Virus record (IMG/VR): IMGVR_UViG_3300010354_000277
Span: 1 to 34,991 of that record
Strand: one strand, 5' to 3'
DNA length: 34,991 nt
Origin: a virus
Shown here: piece after piece, positions 1-8,299 of the stretch
Layout of the letters: every line of letters starts with the position of its first letter
Numbering within the stretch: the first letter of the stretch is position 1
Translations under genes and position numbers: made by a program
The notes under the pieces: generated by a model
Told to the model about the DNA's origin: nothing
The model's input: the letters and a program-made list of their open reading frames with translations, nothing else
Databases searched by the model: none

Positions 1-234
1 GCTGGAAAAGGTATGGGTTGCGCCACTCGTGGCGGCGGTGCCGTGATGAGCGGTCCTGCAAACAAGATGTTGTCCGAGACCAGCAAGAAAACTGGCCCTG
101 TGATGATGAAAAAAGGTGGCATGGCCAACAAGGGCAACATGAATGAGCACAAGCGCATGGCCATGGGCAAGCCCATCGGCAAAATGGGCGGTGGCATGAT
201 GGCCAAGGGCTACAAAAAAGGCGGCATGTGCTAA
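1..234 (+). CDS. Gly/Met/Lys-rich small protein, 5' end outside window
   Basis: The frame is open from base 1, so the protein probably begins upstream; the first ATG in view is at 13. The visible part is almost entirely Gly, Met and Lys, with recurrent MKKGG, MAKG and KKGG strings and no predicted fold. The stop codon directly abuts the ATG of the adaptor-like gene at 235. Its place just before the adaptor genes suggests a virion protein or the C-terminal tail of one. Similar MA-x-GG strings recur in the large ejection-like proteins at 12.7, 14.2 and 17.1 kb. I do not recognise a named family. Confidence 0.6.
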   Translation, partial: AGKGMGCATRGGGAVMSGPANKMLSETSKKTGPVMMKKGGMANKGNMNEHKRMAMGKPIGKMGGGMMAKGYKKGGMC

Positions 235-900
235 ATGGCCACCTCGGGCACAACCACATTCAACCTGTCGATTGATGACTTAATCGAAGAGGCATTTGAG
301 CGCTGCGGCATGCGGCCGACGAGTGGCTATCAGCTCACGTCGGCACGCCGCTCGCTCAATTTGCTGTTCCTCGATTGGGCCAATCGCGGGCTGAACCTGT
401 GGACCATTGAGCAGGCCACTTACCCGCTGACAGCGGGCATCAATGAAATCTCATTGGACGCATCCGTTGTCAACGTGCTCGAGGCCGTCATTCGCCAAAA
501 CAACCAAGGTATCAACACCGACGTTTACATTGAGCGAATCAGCCGTGAAGACTGGCTCAACGTGCCTGACAAAACAACTCAGGCGCGCCCTGCACAGTTT
601 TACGTGCAGCGCACCAATATTCCCAAGGTGTTTTTCTATCCCGCAGCGGATCAGAACTACACCTTCGTGTATTACCGCATCCGTCGCATCCAAGACGCAG
701 GCGCATACACAAACGATGCTGATGTCAACTTCCGCTTCTTGCCCTGTTTGACGTCAGGCCTGGCGTACTACCTGTCGCTCAAGTTCGCTGCTGACCGCGC
801 TTCGGCGCTCAAGGCGATCTACGAGGAGGACTTCCTCCGCGCAGCGATGGAGGATCGAGACACTGCCAGCGTGCAGTTCGTACCGGACCTGGGGGTATGA
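235..900 (+). CDS. Head-tail adaptor / tail tubular protein A-like
   Basis: This 221-residue protein has the layout of podovirus adaptor proteins (T7 gp11 or P22 gp4 type). A helical N-terminal half covers residues 10-50 (IDDLIEEAFERCG, then a second helix with LLFLDWANRGLNLW). A beta-rich middle follows, containing YIERISREDW and PKVFFYPAAD, and the C-terminus is helical. In such phages this protein joins the portal ring to the tail nozzle. The start at 235 follows the preceding stop without a gap. A second adaptor-like protein at 1249 supports a two-ring connector. The assignment rests on recalled family patterns, not an alignment. Confidence 0.6.
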   Translation: MATSGTTTFNLSIDDLIEEAFERCGMRPTSGYQLTSARRSLNLLFLDWANRGLNLWTIEQATYPLTAGINEISLDASVVNVLEAVIRQNNQGINTDVYIERISREDWLNVPDKTTQARPAQFYVQRTNIPKVFFYPAADQNYTFVYYRIRRIQDAGAYTNDADVNFRFLPCLTSGLAYYLSLKFAADRASALKAIYEEDFLRAAMEDRDTASVQFVPDLGV

Positions 901-901
901 C

Positions 902-1252
902 ATGGCCTTTGCGACTGGCAAGTTTTCATACGGACTGTGCGACTACTGCGGACAGCGGTACAAGTACAACACCCTGCGCAAAAACTGGCGCGGATTTATG
1001 GTGTGCCCGGACGATTACGAGCCGAAAGAGCCGCAGCTCGAGCCCCTTCGCTACAGAGGGGATGCGATTGCACTGCGCGATCCGCGTCCCGACCGCATCG
1101 AGCCTGTGTCCGTCTATGTGGGCGCACCAGGCTTTACCGCATTTCAAAGCTACGGCAGCGTGCAGGGCGGCACTAACATGCAGCCGTATGTGCAGGACCA
1201 GGCGCTCATCGCGCAAGGCGTTGTCGGCTCAGTGACTGTGAGTATCACATGA
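902..1252 (+). CDS. Small virion-module protein with Cys-rich N-terminus
   Basis: This 116-residue protein carries C13-x2-C16 and C35, a partial zinc-ribbon pattern in which a fourth ligand is not obvious. An Arg/Pro-rich segment follows (PRPDRIEP), then a Gly/Tyr/Gln-rich C-terminus. It sits between two adaptor-like genes and overlaps the next one by 4 bases (ATGA), so it is probably cotranslated with the connector genes. It is likely a minor structural or assembly protein. No enzyme signature is visible and I cannot name a family. Confidence 0.6.
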   Translation: MAFATGKFSYGLCDYCGQRYKYNTLRKNWRGFMVCPDDYEPKEPQLEPLRYRGDAIALRDPRPDRIEPVSVYVGAPGFTAFQSYGSVQGGTNMQPYVQDQALIAQGVVGSVTVSIT

Positions 1253-1908
1253 CCTACGACGAACTTGTCACCAACATCCGAAACTACACCGAGGTGAACA
1301 GCAACGTGTTCACCGCGCCGGTGATCAACACGTTCATCACTATGGCGGAGAACCAGATTCTTCGCGAAATTGACCTGGATGTGTTCAAGCTGGAGGTCAC
1401 GGGCAACATGACCCAGGGCAACAAGTTCCTGGCCGCCCCTGCTGACCTTTTGACGCACCGCTACATGATTCTGACGCCCGCCAGTGGCGAGCAGATTTTC
1501 TTGGACTTCCGCGACACCTCCTTCATGAAGGAGTATTGGGCCAACGGCACCACGCAGGGCACGCCCAAGTACTACTCTGTGTGGGACCAGAACACCTTCT
1601 ACATTGCACCCACGCCAAACCAGAATTACAGCGTGGAGCTGGGGTACATCTATCGTCCAACACAGCTGTCGTCGACCAATCCGACCACCTGGATCAGCAA
1701 TAATGCGCCTGAGGCGTTGTTGTACGCATGCCTGATTCAAGCCTACAGCTACACGAAGGGACCTGCTGAAATGATGCAGTACTTCCGTGGGGCTTACAAA
1801 GAGGCTATTCAAGGTCTGGGCGCAGAACAACAGGGCCGTCGCCGCCGTGACGAGTATCGTGACGGCATGCTTCGCATACCACTTAAATCGGATTCACCTG
1901 GACCATGA
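1249..1908 (+). CDS. Phage adaptor protein (SU10-adaptor-like)
   Basis: This 219-residue protein starts MTYDELVTNIRNYTEV, and residues 22-48 hold a FTAPVINTFITMAENQILREIDLDVF-type helix pair cut by short loops. This is the pattern I associate with podovirus adaptor proteins related to that of phage SU10. The middle is beta-rich (PKYYSVWDQNTFYIAP, then SVELGYIYRP) and the C-terminus is a basic helix (QQGRRRRDEYRDG). Such proteins form a dodecameric ring below the portal. The start overlaps the previous stop (ATGA), and its own stop overlaps the following ATG. Confidence 0.65.
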   Translation: MTYDELVTNIRNYTEVNSNVFTAPVINTFITMAENQILREIDLDVFKLEVTGNMTQGNKFLAAPADLLTHRYMILTPASGEQIFLDFRDTSFMKEYWANGTTQGTPKYYSVWDQNTFYIAPTPNQNYSVELGYIYRPTQLSSTNPTTWISNNAPEALLYACLIQAYSYTKGPAEMMQYFRGAYKEAIQGLGAEQQGRRRRDEYRDGMLRIPLKSDSPGP

Positions 1909-2192
1909 TGACAGCACCTTTACCCGGGAACGTAGGCAGCGTCTTCGTCGAGACCACGCAAAAGCGTGGCTGGACGCCCGAAGAGCTGGCTGCGCGCGCG
2001 GCCGACAAGATCATCTATGTCGGCGATCAGTCGCACCCGGCGGTGCAGGCCCAGGCCAGAGCTTTCAAAGAGAGCGTCAAGCAAGTCGTGGCGTTTTACC
2101 TGAGAGAGGCGGTTGAACAGGACCGAGCAACTATCGCCTTGCGCCTGCGCGAGGCAGGTCACCCCGACTTGGTTCATTTGTTAGGAGATTAA
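1905..2192 (+). CDS. Hypothetical helical protein in connector operon
   Basis: This 95-residue protein has adjacent ATG codons at 1905 and 1908; the first overlaps the preceding stop and is taken as the start. Residues 25-95 look like two or three amphipathic helices rich in Ala, Glu and Arg (EELAARAADKI, QARAFKESVKQ, REAVEQDRATIALRLREAGH). There is no signal peptide or membrane segment. Its place among connector genes suggests a virion or assembly role. Function unknown. Confidence 0.6.
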   Translation: MMTAPLPGNVGSVFVETTQKRGWTPEELAARAADKIIYVGDQSHPAVQAQARAFKESVKQVVAFYLREAVEQDRATIALRLREAGHPDLVHLLGD

Positions 2193-2194
2193 AA

Positions 2195-2632
2195 ATGGCA
2201 TTTTCAGGCAATTACATGTGCACCAGCTTCAAAGTGGAGCTGATGAAAGGTGTACACAACTTCACGACCGGCACGGGCAATGAGTTCAAGCTGGCCCTGT
2301 ACGACAACAGTGCTTCGTTCACTGCAGCGACGACCGCCTACACGGCCACCAACGAGGTGTCTGCGTCTGGTTCGTACTCTGCTGGCGGCGGCGTGCTGAC
2401 CAATGTCACGCCCACGTCCAGCGGCACGACTGCGTTCACGGACTTTGCTGACCTGTCGTTCACCAGCGCGACCATCACCGCCTACGGCGCGATGATCTAC
2501 AACAACACGGCTGCGGGCGACCCATCCGTCTGTATTTTGGACTTTGGCGGTGCAAAGACGTCCACCAGTGGCACGTTCACCATCATCTTCCCGACTGCTG
2601 ACGCTACAAGCGCCATCATCCGAATCGCCTAA
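2195..2632 (+). CDS. Beta-rich minor virion protein
   Basis: This 145-residue protein is rich in Thr, Ser, Ala and Gly, with alternating short beta segments, as in phage decoration or tail proteins. The start at 2195 follows a good ribosome site (TTAGGAG). Its opening residues (FSGNYMCTSFKVELMKGVHNF) resemble the start of the tail fibre at 3557, which carries SSNLKIELMTTGENSG. Both may therefore share an N-terminal anchoring motif. It sits two genes before the tail fibre. A structural role is inferred from composition and context. Confidence 0.6.
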   Translation: MAFSGNYMCTSFKVELMKGVHNFTTGTGNEFKLALYDNSASFTAATTAYTATNEVSASGSYSAGGGVLTNVTPTSSGTTAFTDFADLSFTSATITAYGAMIYNNTAAGDPSVCILDFGGAKTSTSGTFTIIFPTADATSAIIRIA

Positions 2633-2643
2633 CAGGCGGTGAT

Positions 2644-3546
2644 GTGGCAGATGCGACCGTTGCCTTTACTGGCTGGAATGCCTCTGTAGGCTGGGGCCAG
2701 TCCACCTGGGGAAACGCTCAACCCGAGCTTCCCCTGGGGACGGGCGCGGTCGGTTCTGTCGCAGTTTCTGCTGATGCCAACGTCACGCTGACGGGGGTCT
2801 CGGCAACAGGCTTTGTTGGCCAGGTTACGGTACAGGCCAATGCGGACGTCAATGTCACTGGCGTGGCCGCAACAGGCTCCGTGGGCAGCGTTGCTGTCAC
2901 TGGCGACGCCAATGTGCTCCCCACGGGAGTCAGCGCAACTGGGGCCATTGGCGACGTCACGATCGCCGCAGACGCCAACGTCAATGTCACGGGCGTCTCA
3001 GCCACCGCCTTCCTTGGCCAGGTCACGGTCACCGCCAACGCAGATGTCGATGTCACCGGTGTAAGCGCCACGGGCCAGGTTGGCCAGGTCGCCGTTACCG
3101 CCGACGCCAATGTGCAGCTCACGGGAGTGCAGGGCACGATGGCCCTGGGCAACGTCACGGTGGCCGCCAACGCGGACGTGTTCGTCACTGGCGTGCAGGC
3201 TATTGGCGAGGTAGGCAGTGTTGACCACCAGGCCGACGCTAATGTTTATGTCACCGGGGTTGCGGCCACGGGTGCCATTGGTGATGTCAGTATTGACGCA
3301 AGTGGAAATGTTCCTGTCACAGGTCTACAGGCCACAGGATCGGTTGGCAGTGTCACGGTCGCTGCCAACTCAGATGTCTTCGTCACGGGCGTTTCTGCCC
3401 AGGGGCAAGTCGGTTCCGTGCTTGTCTGGGGTGTAGTAGATGACAACCAGACGCCCAACTGGCAAAATGTGGATGATTCACAGTCAGGAAATTGGGTTAT
3501 TGTCAATGACGGAAACACAGTGACTTGGACCCAGGTCCTAACGTAA
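2644..3546 (+). CDS. Repeat-rich virion protein, ten 22-residue repeats
   Basis: The frame opens with GTG at 2644; the nearby ATG at 2642 is in another frame. Residues 9-23 hold W-G-x-x-x-W-G motifs (GWGQSTWGN) that recur in the nozzle protein at 9345. Residues 50-269 are ten consecutive units of exactly 22 residues, of the form TGV-x-ATG-x-[VI]-G-x-V-x-V-x-A-x-[AS]-[DN]-V-x-[VL]; the last unit decays. The final 31 residues contain two NW-x-x-V repeats and end TWTQVLT. The strict period and alternating Val suggest a beta-solenoid or stacked-sheet shaft. It is probably a tail appendage, lying directly before the tail fibre. Confidence 0.65.
   Translation: MADATVAFTGWNASVGWGQSTWGNAQPELPLGTGAVGSVAVSADANVTLTGVSATGFVGQVTVQANADVNVTGVAATGSVGSVAVTGDANVLPTGVSATGAIGDVTIAADANVNVTGVSATAFLGQVTVTANADVDVTGVSATGQVGQVAVTADANVQLTGVQGTMALGNVTVAANADVFVTGVQAIGEVGSVDHQADANVYVTGVAATGAIGDVSIDASGNVPVTGLQATGSVGSVTVAANSDVFVTGVSAQGQVGSVLVWGVVDDNQTPNWQNVDDSQSGNWVIVNDGNTVTWTQVLT
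2791..3450 (+). repeat. Ten 66-bp tandem coding repeats
   Basis: These bases encode the ten 22-residue units of the protein at 2644. The unit length is constant at 66 bases. The copies are diverged in DNA but keep TGV/TGL, the central Gly and the alternating Val pattern, so protein structure rather than recent duplication seems to maintain them. Confidence 0.75.
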
Positions 3547-3556
3547 AGGAAATAAC

Positions 3557-6500
3557 ATGGCAGGAAGCACCTACTCCAGCAACCTCAAGATTGAGCTGAT
3601 GACCACGGGTGAGAACTCGGGCACTTGGGGCGACATCACAAACACGAACTTGGGCACAGCCCTTGAGCAGGCTATCGTCGGCTACGGCAATCCTGATTAC
3701 GTTTCTGATGCCAACCTGACCATTAGTATCACCAACAGCAACGCGGCTCAAGCAGCGCGCGCCCTGGTGCTGAATGTGACCTCGGTGTTTGGATCGCTGA
3801 CCGCGACTCGCGAGCTGGTGGTTCCCACAATCCAGAAGCAGTACATCGTCCAGAACAACACGACTGGTGGCCAAAGCATCACCGTGAAGACCTCTGCCGG
3901 TACTGGTATCACTGTTCCCAACGGTCGCAAGGCGCACCTGTATGTGGACGGCACGAACGTCATCCAGATGTTTGACTTCGTCGACATCAACGGCGGCACG
4001 ATCGACGGTACAGCCATTGGTGGCTCTTCTGCAGCGGCCGGTGCGTTCACCACGCTGGCAGCTTCTGGCGCGACCACGCTGAACGGTGCAGTGACCCTGG
4101 GCGACGCAGCTGGTGACAACATCACCTTCAACGGAACTGTCACCTCTCACCTGCTGTTCACCGACAACACCTACGACATTGGCGCGTCGGGTGCGACACG
4201 TCCTCGCAACCTGTTCCTGGCCGGCGCTGCCACCATTGGCGGCAACCTGTCTGTTGGCGGCACGTTGACCTTGACCGGTGGCGTGAACCTGAACGGCAAC
4301 GTGACCGTGGGCGACAGCGCTGCAGACACGCTGACCATCAACAGTACGATCACCAGCAACCTGCTGTTCACCGACAACACCTACGACATTGGCGCGTCGG
4401 GTGCGACACGTCCTCGCAACCTGTTCCTGGCCGGCAACATCACCGCTGGCGGCAATCAGACGCTGACCGGCACGCTGACCGTGGACAGCACGACTGACTC
4501 CAGCAGCACGACCACTGGCTCCATCCAGACGGACGGCGGCGTTGGCATCGCCAAGAAGTTGTTCGTCGGCCTGGACGCCAACATCTACGGACTCACCGTA
4601 GGCCGTGGCGCAGGTGCTGTGTCCACCAACACTGCGGTGGGCGCGAGTGCGTTGGCGGCTAATACGACAGGTGCGGCAAACACGGCGGTTGGCAACCAAG
4701 CGGGGTATACAAACACCACTGGAAACTACAACTCCTCGTTTGGTCATTTTGCAAATAAGCTCAACACAGGTTCTCTGAATTCTGCCTTTGGAGCGCTTGC
4801 GTTTGCATCCAGTGGAGCGGGCCAGTACAACTCTGCTTTTGGCTACACCGCGCTTAACGGAAATACAAGCGGTAATGCAAACACAGCTTTTGGTGGGGGT
4901 GACGGAGCAACATACAACGGCGCTCTTGGCGTAAACACGACTGGCTCAAACAACGTGGCTGTCGGTAACGGTGCACTCCAAGCCAACACCACCGCTTCTA
5001 ACAACACGGCAGTGGGTTATCAGGCTGGGTATAGCAACACAACCGGAACAAATAACACCGCTGTCGGTGCGGGCTCCCTGTACACAAACACCACCGCGAT
5101 CCATAACACGGCGCTTGGCTATTACACGCTCCGAAACACAACTGGTGCTGGTAACACGGCACTCGGAAGTCAAGCTGGCTTCAACAACACCACTGGTTAC
5201 GACAACGTGTTTGTTGGTGCGCAAGCCACCGGCTACGCCGCAGGCCTTGCAAACACAGCCGGTTACCAGAACGTGTTTATTGGATCGTATTCTGGTTATC
5301 AAAACACCACAGGGTATTCAAACGTGGCCGTTGGCTGGGGGTCTCTTGCAAGCAATGTGACTTCATACGGAAACATTGGAATTGGCCTTAATGCTGGGAG
5401 GTCTAACACCAACAGTGGTGGGGTCACTGCTGTCGGTTACCAGTCTGCATATTCAAACACCACAGGGTCTATTGATGCCTTTGGTTTCGAGGCTGGGTAC
5501 GCAAACACCACCGGCGGCAACAACGTGGCTATTGGCCTGTACTCGCTACGAGCCAACACCACTGGATCAAACCTGACTGCGATTGGCAACGGCGCTCTTT
5601 ACAGCAATACCACTGCATCGAGCAATGTGGCGGTTGGTTATCGTTCCGCGTACAGCACAACCACTGGCAACAACAACACTTCTGTTGGGCCATCTTCGTT
5701 GTACACAAACACCACTGGCTCGTACAACGTGGCCATGGGCAACTCGGCTTTGTTTTCGAACATTGATGGCGTGAACAACACCGCCATTGGTGGCGGCGGA
5801 GTCATGTACAGCAATACGTCTGGTTCTAGCAACTCGGCGTATGGTTTTGAGGCATTGTTTTACAACACCACAGGGGCAAGCAATACGGCGATTGGCACAC
5901 AGTCACTTCGCTCCAACACCACCGCATCTAACAACACTGCTGTTGGTTATCGGGCCGCATACAGCACAACCTCTGGGTATGGGCTTACCGCGATTGGTAA
6001 CACCGCACTTTACAACGTCACCACGGGCACTCGCCACACGGCTGTTGGCTTTGAAGCTGGATACAGCATTGCGGGAGGCGATCCAAGCAACGGTGCCTTG
6101 GTCGCTGTGGGCTATCAAGCCGCTCGCTCATACACCGCTACGGGTACTGGCTCAGAGTTTTATGGTTCTGTCCACGTTGGTAGCTATGCGGGGTATACAA
6201 ACACCTCTGGTCAGGGCAACGTAAGCGTCGGTGGCTTTGCATTCTTCTCTAACACCACCGGCAACTCAAACACTGCCGTTGGTAGTGGTTCGCTGTATAA
6301 CAACACCACTGGTGGAAACAATACCGCCCTTGGTTACCAAGCGTTGTCCAACAGCTCCACAGGAAGTCAAAACACGGCCATTGGTGTGGCCGCTTTGACA
6401 AGCAACACCACCGCCTCCTACAACACGGCTGTTGGATTCCAAGCGCTTCAAGCCAATACAACAGGTACAGAGAACACTGCTCTCGGACGAGTTGCAGGTT

Positions 6501-7285
6501 TTACAAACACCACGGGGAGTTACAACGCCTTTTTAGGCCACGACTCGGGATACAACGCCACAGGTTCATACAACACGTTTGTTGGGCATTTGGCTGGATA
6601 TAACGTCACCACGGGTGCTAAGAACACCATCCTTGGTCGCTACAACGGCAATCAAGGTAGCCTCGACATCCGCACTGCCAGCAACTACATCGTGCTGTCT
6701 GATGGGGATGGGAATCCACGGCTATATTCCAACGGAAATGGGCATTGGGGCGCTGGAGTTGCGCCAGACGGAGTTGGTGGAGCGGGGGCGGCTCGTTTCT
6801 CCGCTCTTGACACCTCAAGTGGGCAGTTTGCGGCGGCATTTTCTGGTTGGTACGGCGTTGGCATCAATGCTATTACAAACACTGGCGACTTGATGTACTT
6901 CTATTACAACGGCGGCGGTAGCCCTGTTGGTCGCATTTCAACAAACGGCTCCACCACAACTTACGGCACATCTTCTGATGCTCGACTGAAAATTGACAAA
7001 GGTATTGCCACTGACACATCTGTCATTGACGCAACTGAAGTCCATGACTTTGAGTGGAAAACAAACGGTCAATCAGATAGGGGTGTATTTGCTCAAGATG
7101 CCCATAAAGTCAAGCCTTCAGCAGTAATTGTGGGCGATGACGAAGTAGACAGTAATGGCGACCTCAAGCACCCTTGGGGCGTTGATTACTCTGTGTACGT
7201 TCCAGACATAATTGTCTATTGCCAACAACTTCGTAAAGAACTCGACTCGGTGAAAGCCGAACTTGCAACTCTGAAAGGAAACTGA
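3557..7285 (+). CDS. Tail fibre with YadA-like repeats and S74 chaperone
   Basis: This 1242-residue protein is preceded by AAAGGA. Residues 1-140 look like a virion-anchoring domain. Residues 150-350 are Gly/Thr/Asn-rich beta repeats, including a duplicated block (LLFTDNTYDIGASG). Roughly residues 355-1040 hold about 40 units, mostly 17 residues, of the type NTAVGYQA-x-x-x-NTTG, matching trimeric-autotransporter YadA-head repeats. The C-terminus from about S1140 (SSDARLK) to residue 1242 is a peptidase S74 chaperone, which in phage fibres and tailspikes guides trimerisation and cleaves itself off at this Ser. It ends in a coiled-coil-like stretch (LRKELDSVKAELATL). It is the likely receptor-binding fibre. 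Third codon positions in the repeats look more AT-rich than in flanking genes. Confidence 0.85.
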   Translation: MAGSTYSSNLKIELMTTGENSGTWGDITNTNLGTALEQAIVGYGNPDYVSDANLTISITNSNAAQAARALVLNVTSVFGSLTATRELVVPTIQKQYIVQNNTTGGQSITVKTSAGTGITVPNGRKAHLYVDGTNVIQMFDFVDINGGTIDGTAIGGSSAAAGAFTTLAASGATTLNGAVTLGDAAGDNITFNGTVTSHLLFTDNTYDIGASGATRPRNLFLAGAATIGGNLSVGGTLTLTGGVNLNGNVTVGDSAADTLTINSTITSNLLFTDNTYDIGASGATRPRNLFLAGNITAGGNQTLTGTLTVDSTTDSSSTTTGSIQTDGGVGIAKKLFVGLDANIYGLTVGRGAGAVSTNTAVGASALAANTTGAANTAVGNQAGYTNTTGNYNSSFGHFANKLNTGSLNSAFGALAFASSGAGQYNSAFGYTALNGNTSGNANTAFGGGDGATYNGALGVNTTGSNNVAVGNGALQANTTASNNTAVGYQAGYSNTTGTNNTAVGAGSLYTNTTAIHNTALGYYTLRNTTGAGNTALGSQAGFNNTTGYDNVFVGAQATGYAAGLANTAGYQNVFIGSYSGYQNTTGYSNVAVGWGSLASNVTSYGNIGIGLNAGRSNTNSGGVTAVGYQSAYSNTTGSIDAFGFEAGYANTTGGNNVAIGLYSLRANTTGSNLTAIGNGALYSNTTASSNVAVGYRSAYSTTTGNNNTSVGPSSLYTNTTGSYNVAMGNSALFSNIDGVNNTAIGGGGVMYSNTSGSSNSAYGFEALFYNTTGASNTAIGTQSLRSNTTASNNTAVGYRAAYSTTSGYGLTAIGNTALYNVTTGTRHTAVGFEAGYSIAGGDPSNGALVAVGYQAARSYTATGTGSEFYGSVHVGSYAGYTNTSGQGNVSVGGFAFFSNTTGNSNTAVGSGSLYNNTTGGNNTALGYQALSNSSTGSQNTAIGVAALTSNTTASYNTAVGFQALQANTTGTENTALGRVAGFTNTTGSYNAFLGHDSGYNATGSYNTFVGHLAGYNVTTGAKNTILGRYNGNQGSLDIRTASNYIVLSDGDGNPRLYSNGNGHWGAGVAPDGVGGAGAARFSALDTSSGQFAAAFSGWYGVGINAITNTGDLMYFYYNGGGSPVGRISTNGSTTTYGTSSDARLKIDKGIATDTSVIDATEVHDFEWKTNGQSDRGVFAQDAHKVKPSAVIVGDDEVDSNGDLKHPWGVDYSVYVPDIIVYCQQLRKELDSVKAELATLKGN
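4149..4435 (+). repeat. Exact 77-bp direct repeat in tail fibre
   Basis: Bases 4149-4225 and 4359-4435 are identical over 77 bases, 210 bases apart start to start. They encode the repeated LLFTDNTYDIGASG block ending in NLFLAG. Because even synonymous positions match, this is a recent duplication or gene conversion, unlike the diverged YadA-type repeats further on. Confidence 0.85.
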
Positions 7286-7287
7286 AA

Positions 7288-7602
7288 ATGACAACCTTCA
7301 CCACCACCATCAACGCGATGTACACCCTCGACACTCCCGATCCTGGGTTCGTGGTCAACGTCTTGTGGACTGTGACCGGCGTAGATGGCAGCAACACTGC
7401 TTCTATCGACGGCAACAGCACCTTCACCGTGCAAGAGGGCACGTTCACCCCTTACGACCAACTGACTCAAGCCCAGGTCATTGGCTGGATTCCTGAGCAG
7501 GAAATCGCCAGCGCACAAGCCTGTGTGCAGGGTCAGATTGATTCCATGATCACACCCCCTGTGTCGCCACAAAACACGCCACTGCCCTGGGCTACGGCAT
7601 AA
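7288..7602 (+). CDS. Hypothetical protein after tail fibre (DUF7936-like)
   Basis: This 104-residue protein follows the tail fibre by 2 bases and uses the AAAGGAAAC inside the end of that gene as its ribosome site. Residues 1-50 are beta-rich (FVVNVLWTVTGVDG). Then come FTPYDQLTQAQVIGWIPEQE and a C-terminal helix ending in QNTPLPWA. The pattern Tyr-x-x-Leu-Thr-x-Ala-Gln-Val-Ile-Gly-Trp, with a terminal Leu-Pro-Trp, is common in small phage proteins next to fibre genes; from memory it is catalogued as DUF7936. A role as fibre partner or assembly factor is possible but unproven. Confidence 0.6.
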   Translation: MTTFTTTINAMYTLDTPDPGFVVNVLWTVTGVDGSNTASIDGNSTFTVQEGTFTPYDQLTQAQVIGWIPEQEIASAQACVQGQIDSMITPPVSPQNTPLPWATA

Positions 7603-7616
7603 TGTTTATGGGGTTT

Positions 7617-7640
7617 CATCGCTGCCCCATTTCAGCGATG
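7617..7640 (+). other. Inverted repeat between genes
   Basis: CATCGCTG at 7617-7624 and CAGCGATG at 7633-7640 form a perfect 8-bp stem with an 8-base loop in the 54-base gap before the small gene at 7657. No T-run follows, so it is not a classic intrinsic terminator. It could be an mRNA-stabilising or processing hairpin just upstream of the ribosome site (TTTGGAG). Confidence 0.5.
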
Positions 7641-7656
7641 CTTTGGAGAAAAATCC

Positions 7657-7842
7657 ATGAATGATGAAGTCAAAATCAGCCTGCAACTCGTGAACGGCAT
7701 CCTGCAATACCTGGGTACTCGCCCCTACGGCGAAGTGTTCCAGATCGTCAATGCCATCCATGGTGAAGTGCAGCCCCAAATCCCAATGCCCGAGATGGCA
7801 AAGACCGATGAAGCTGCAAAGCCCGTCACGGACGCTGCCTGA
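7657..7842 (+). CDS. Small hypothetical protein before lysis genes
   Basis: This 61-residue protein starts at an ATG preceded by TTTGGAGAAAA. Residues 1-35 look like a compact alpha/beta segment (VKISLQLVNGILQYLGTRPY, then VFQIVNAIHGEV). The tail is rich in Pro, Ala and Lys. The C-terminal coding part overlaps the probable start of the zinc-ribbon gene at 7808 by 35 bases. No family recognised. Confidence 0.5.
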   Translation: MNDEVKISLQLVNGILQYLGTRPYGEVFQIVNAIHGEVQPQIPMPEMAKTDEAAKPVTDAA

Positions 7843-8020
7843 CGGCAGCATCGAGCCCGCACACACCGTAGAAGTCTACTGCGGTGCGTGCGGCTACGAC
7901 CTGGATCAGTCCGAAATCGACGCAGACACCTGCGCCGATTGCGGCCAACCACTGAACTTGCAACAGTCAGTGGCGATCGAGATCACGACGGTCCCTGCTG
8001 CATCGGGAGCGACTATGTAA
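7808..8020 (+). CDS. Small double-CxxC zinc-ribbon protein
   Basis: The frame is open from upstream (ATG at 7751), but the recognisable protein begins at the ATG at 7808, giving 70 residues. This start overlaps the previous gene and has only a weak ribosome site. C25-x2-C28 and C42-x2-C45 form a classic four-Cys zinc ribbon separated by an acidic loop (YDLDQSEIDADT). The remainder is a short beta segment. It lies just ahead of the lysis genes. Such mini-ribbons bind nucleic acid or protein; the target is unknown. Confidence 0.6.
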   Translation: MKLQSPSRTLPDGSIEPAHTVEVYCGACGYDLDQSEIDADTCADCGQPLNLQQSVAIEITTVPAASGATM

Positions 8021-8029
8021 GGAACAGAG

Positions 8030-8299
8030 ATGAATTGGTCAGACGCACTCAAAGCGGTTATCCCCATCGTGGTCATGTCCCTGGCATGGCTGCTAGGTCA
8101 AGTCAACAGCTTTTCTGAGCGCCTGACCAAGATCGAAGGCCAAATGCCGGCCTTGATCACCAAAGAGGGCGTCCCTACGGACAGCCCTATCTCTGCCGAG
8201 CGCAGGGCACTTCAAAAAGAGCAGTTGATGACCCACATCAACGAGCTGCAAGTCAAAGTCAGGCTCCTCGAAGAGCGTGAAAAACTGGGGAAAAAATAA
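8030..8299 (+). CDS. Membrane-anchored coiled-coil protein, possible i-spanin
   Basis: This 89-residue protein has one hydrophobic segment near the N-terminus (about residues 8-25, IPIVVMSLAWLLGQV) and a charged, mostly helical remainder ending in a coiled coil (QVKVRLLEEREKL). That topology and the position beside the holin and endolysin fit an inner-membrane spanin (Rz-like) or a lysis accessory protein. No outer-membrane lipoprotein partner is visible. Its stop overlaps the next ATG by one base (TAATG). The function is inferred from topology and context. Confidence 0.5.
   Translation: MNWSDALKAVIPIVVMSLAWLLGQVNSFSERLTKIEGQMPALITKEGVPTDSPISAERRALQKEQLMTHINELQVKVRLLEEREKLGKK

Noticed and set aside
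3503-4747. Long minus-strand ORF of 414 residues opposite the tail fibre
   Set aside because: It is a shadow of GC-rich, repeat-structured coding on the plus strand: no ribosome site, no protein-like composition and no leftward neighbours.
4600-6650. CRISPR-like or non-coding tandem repeat array
   Set aside because: The repeats have a period near 51 bases, keep one open frame and vary mostly at codon level. They are protein repeats of the tail fibre.
7617-7640. Intrinsic terminator after the tail-fibre-associated gene
   Set aside because: The 8-bp stem is real but no T-run follows, so it is listed only as an inverted repeat.
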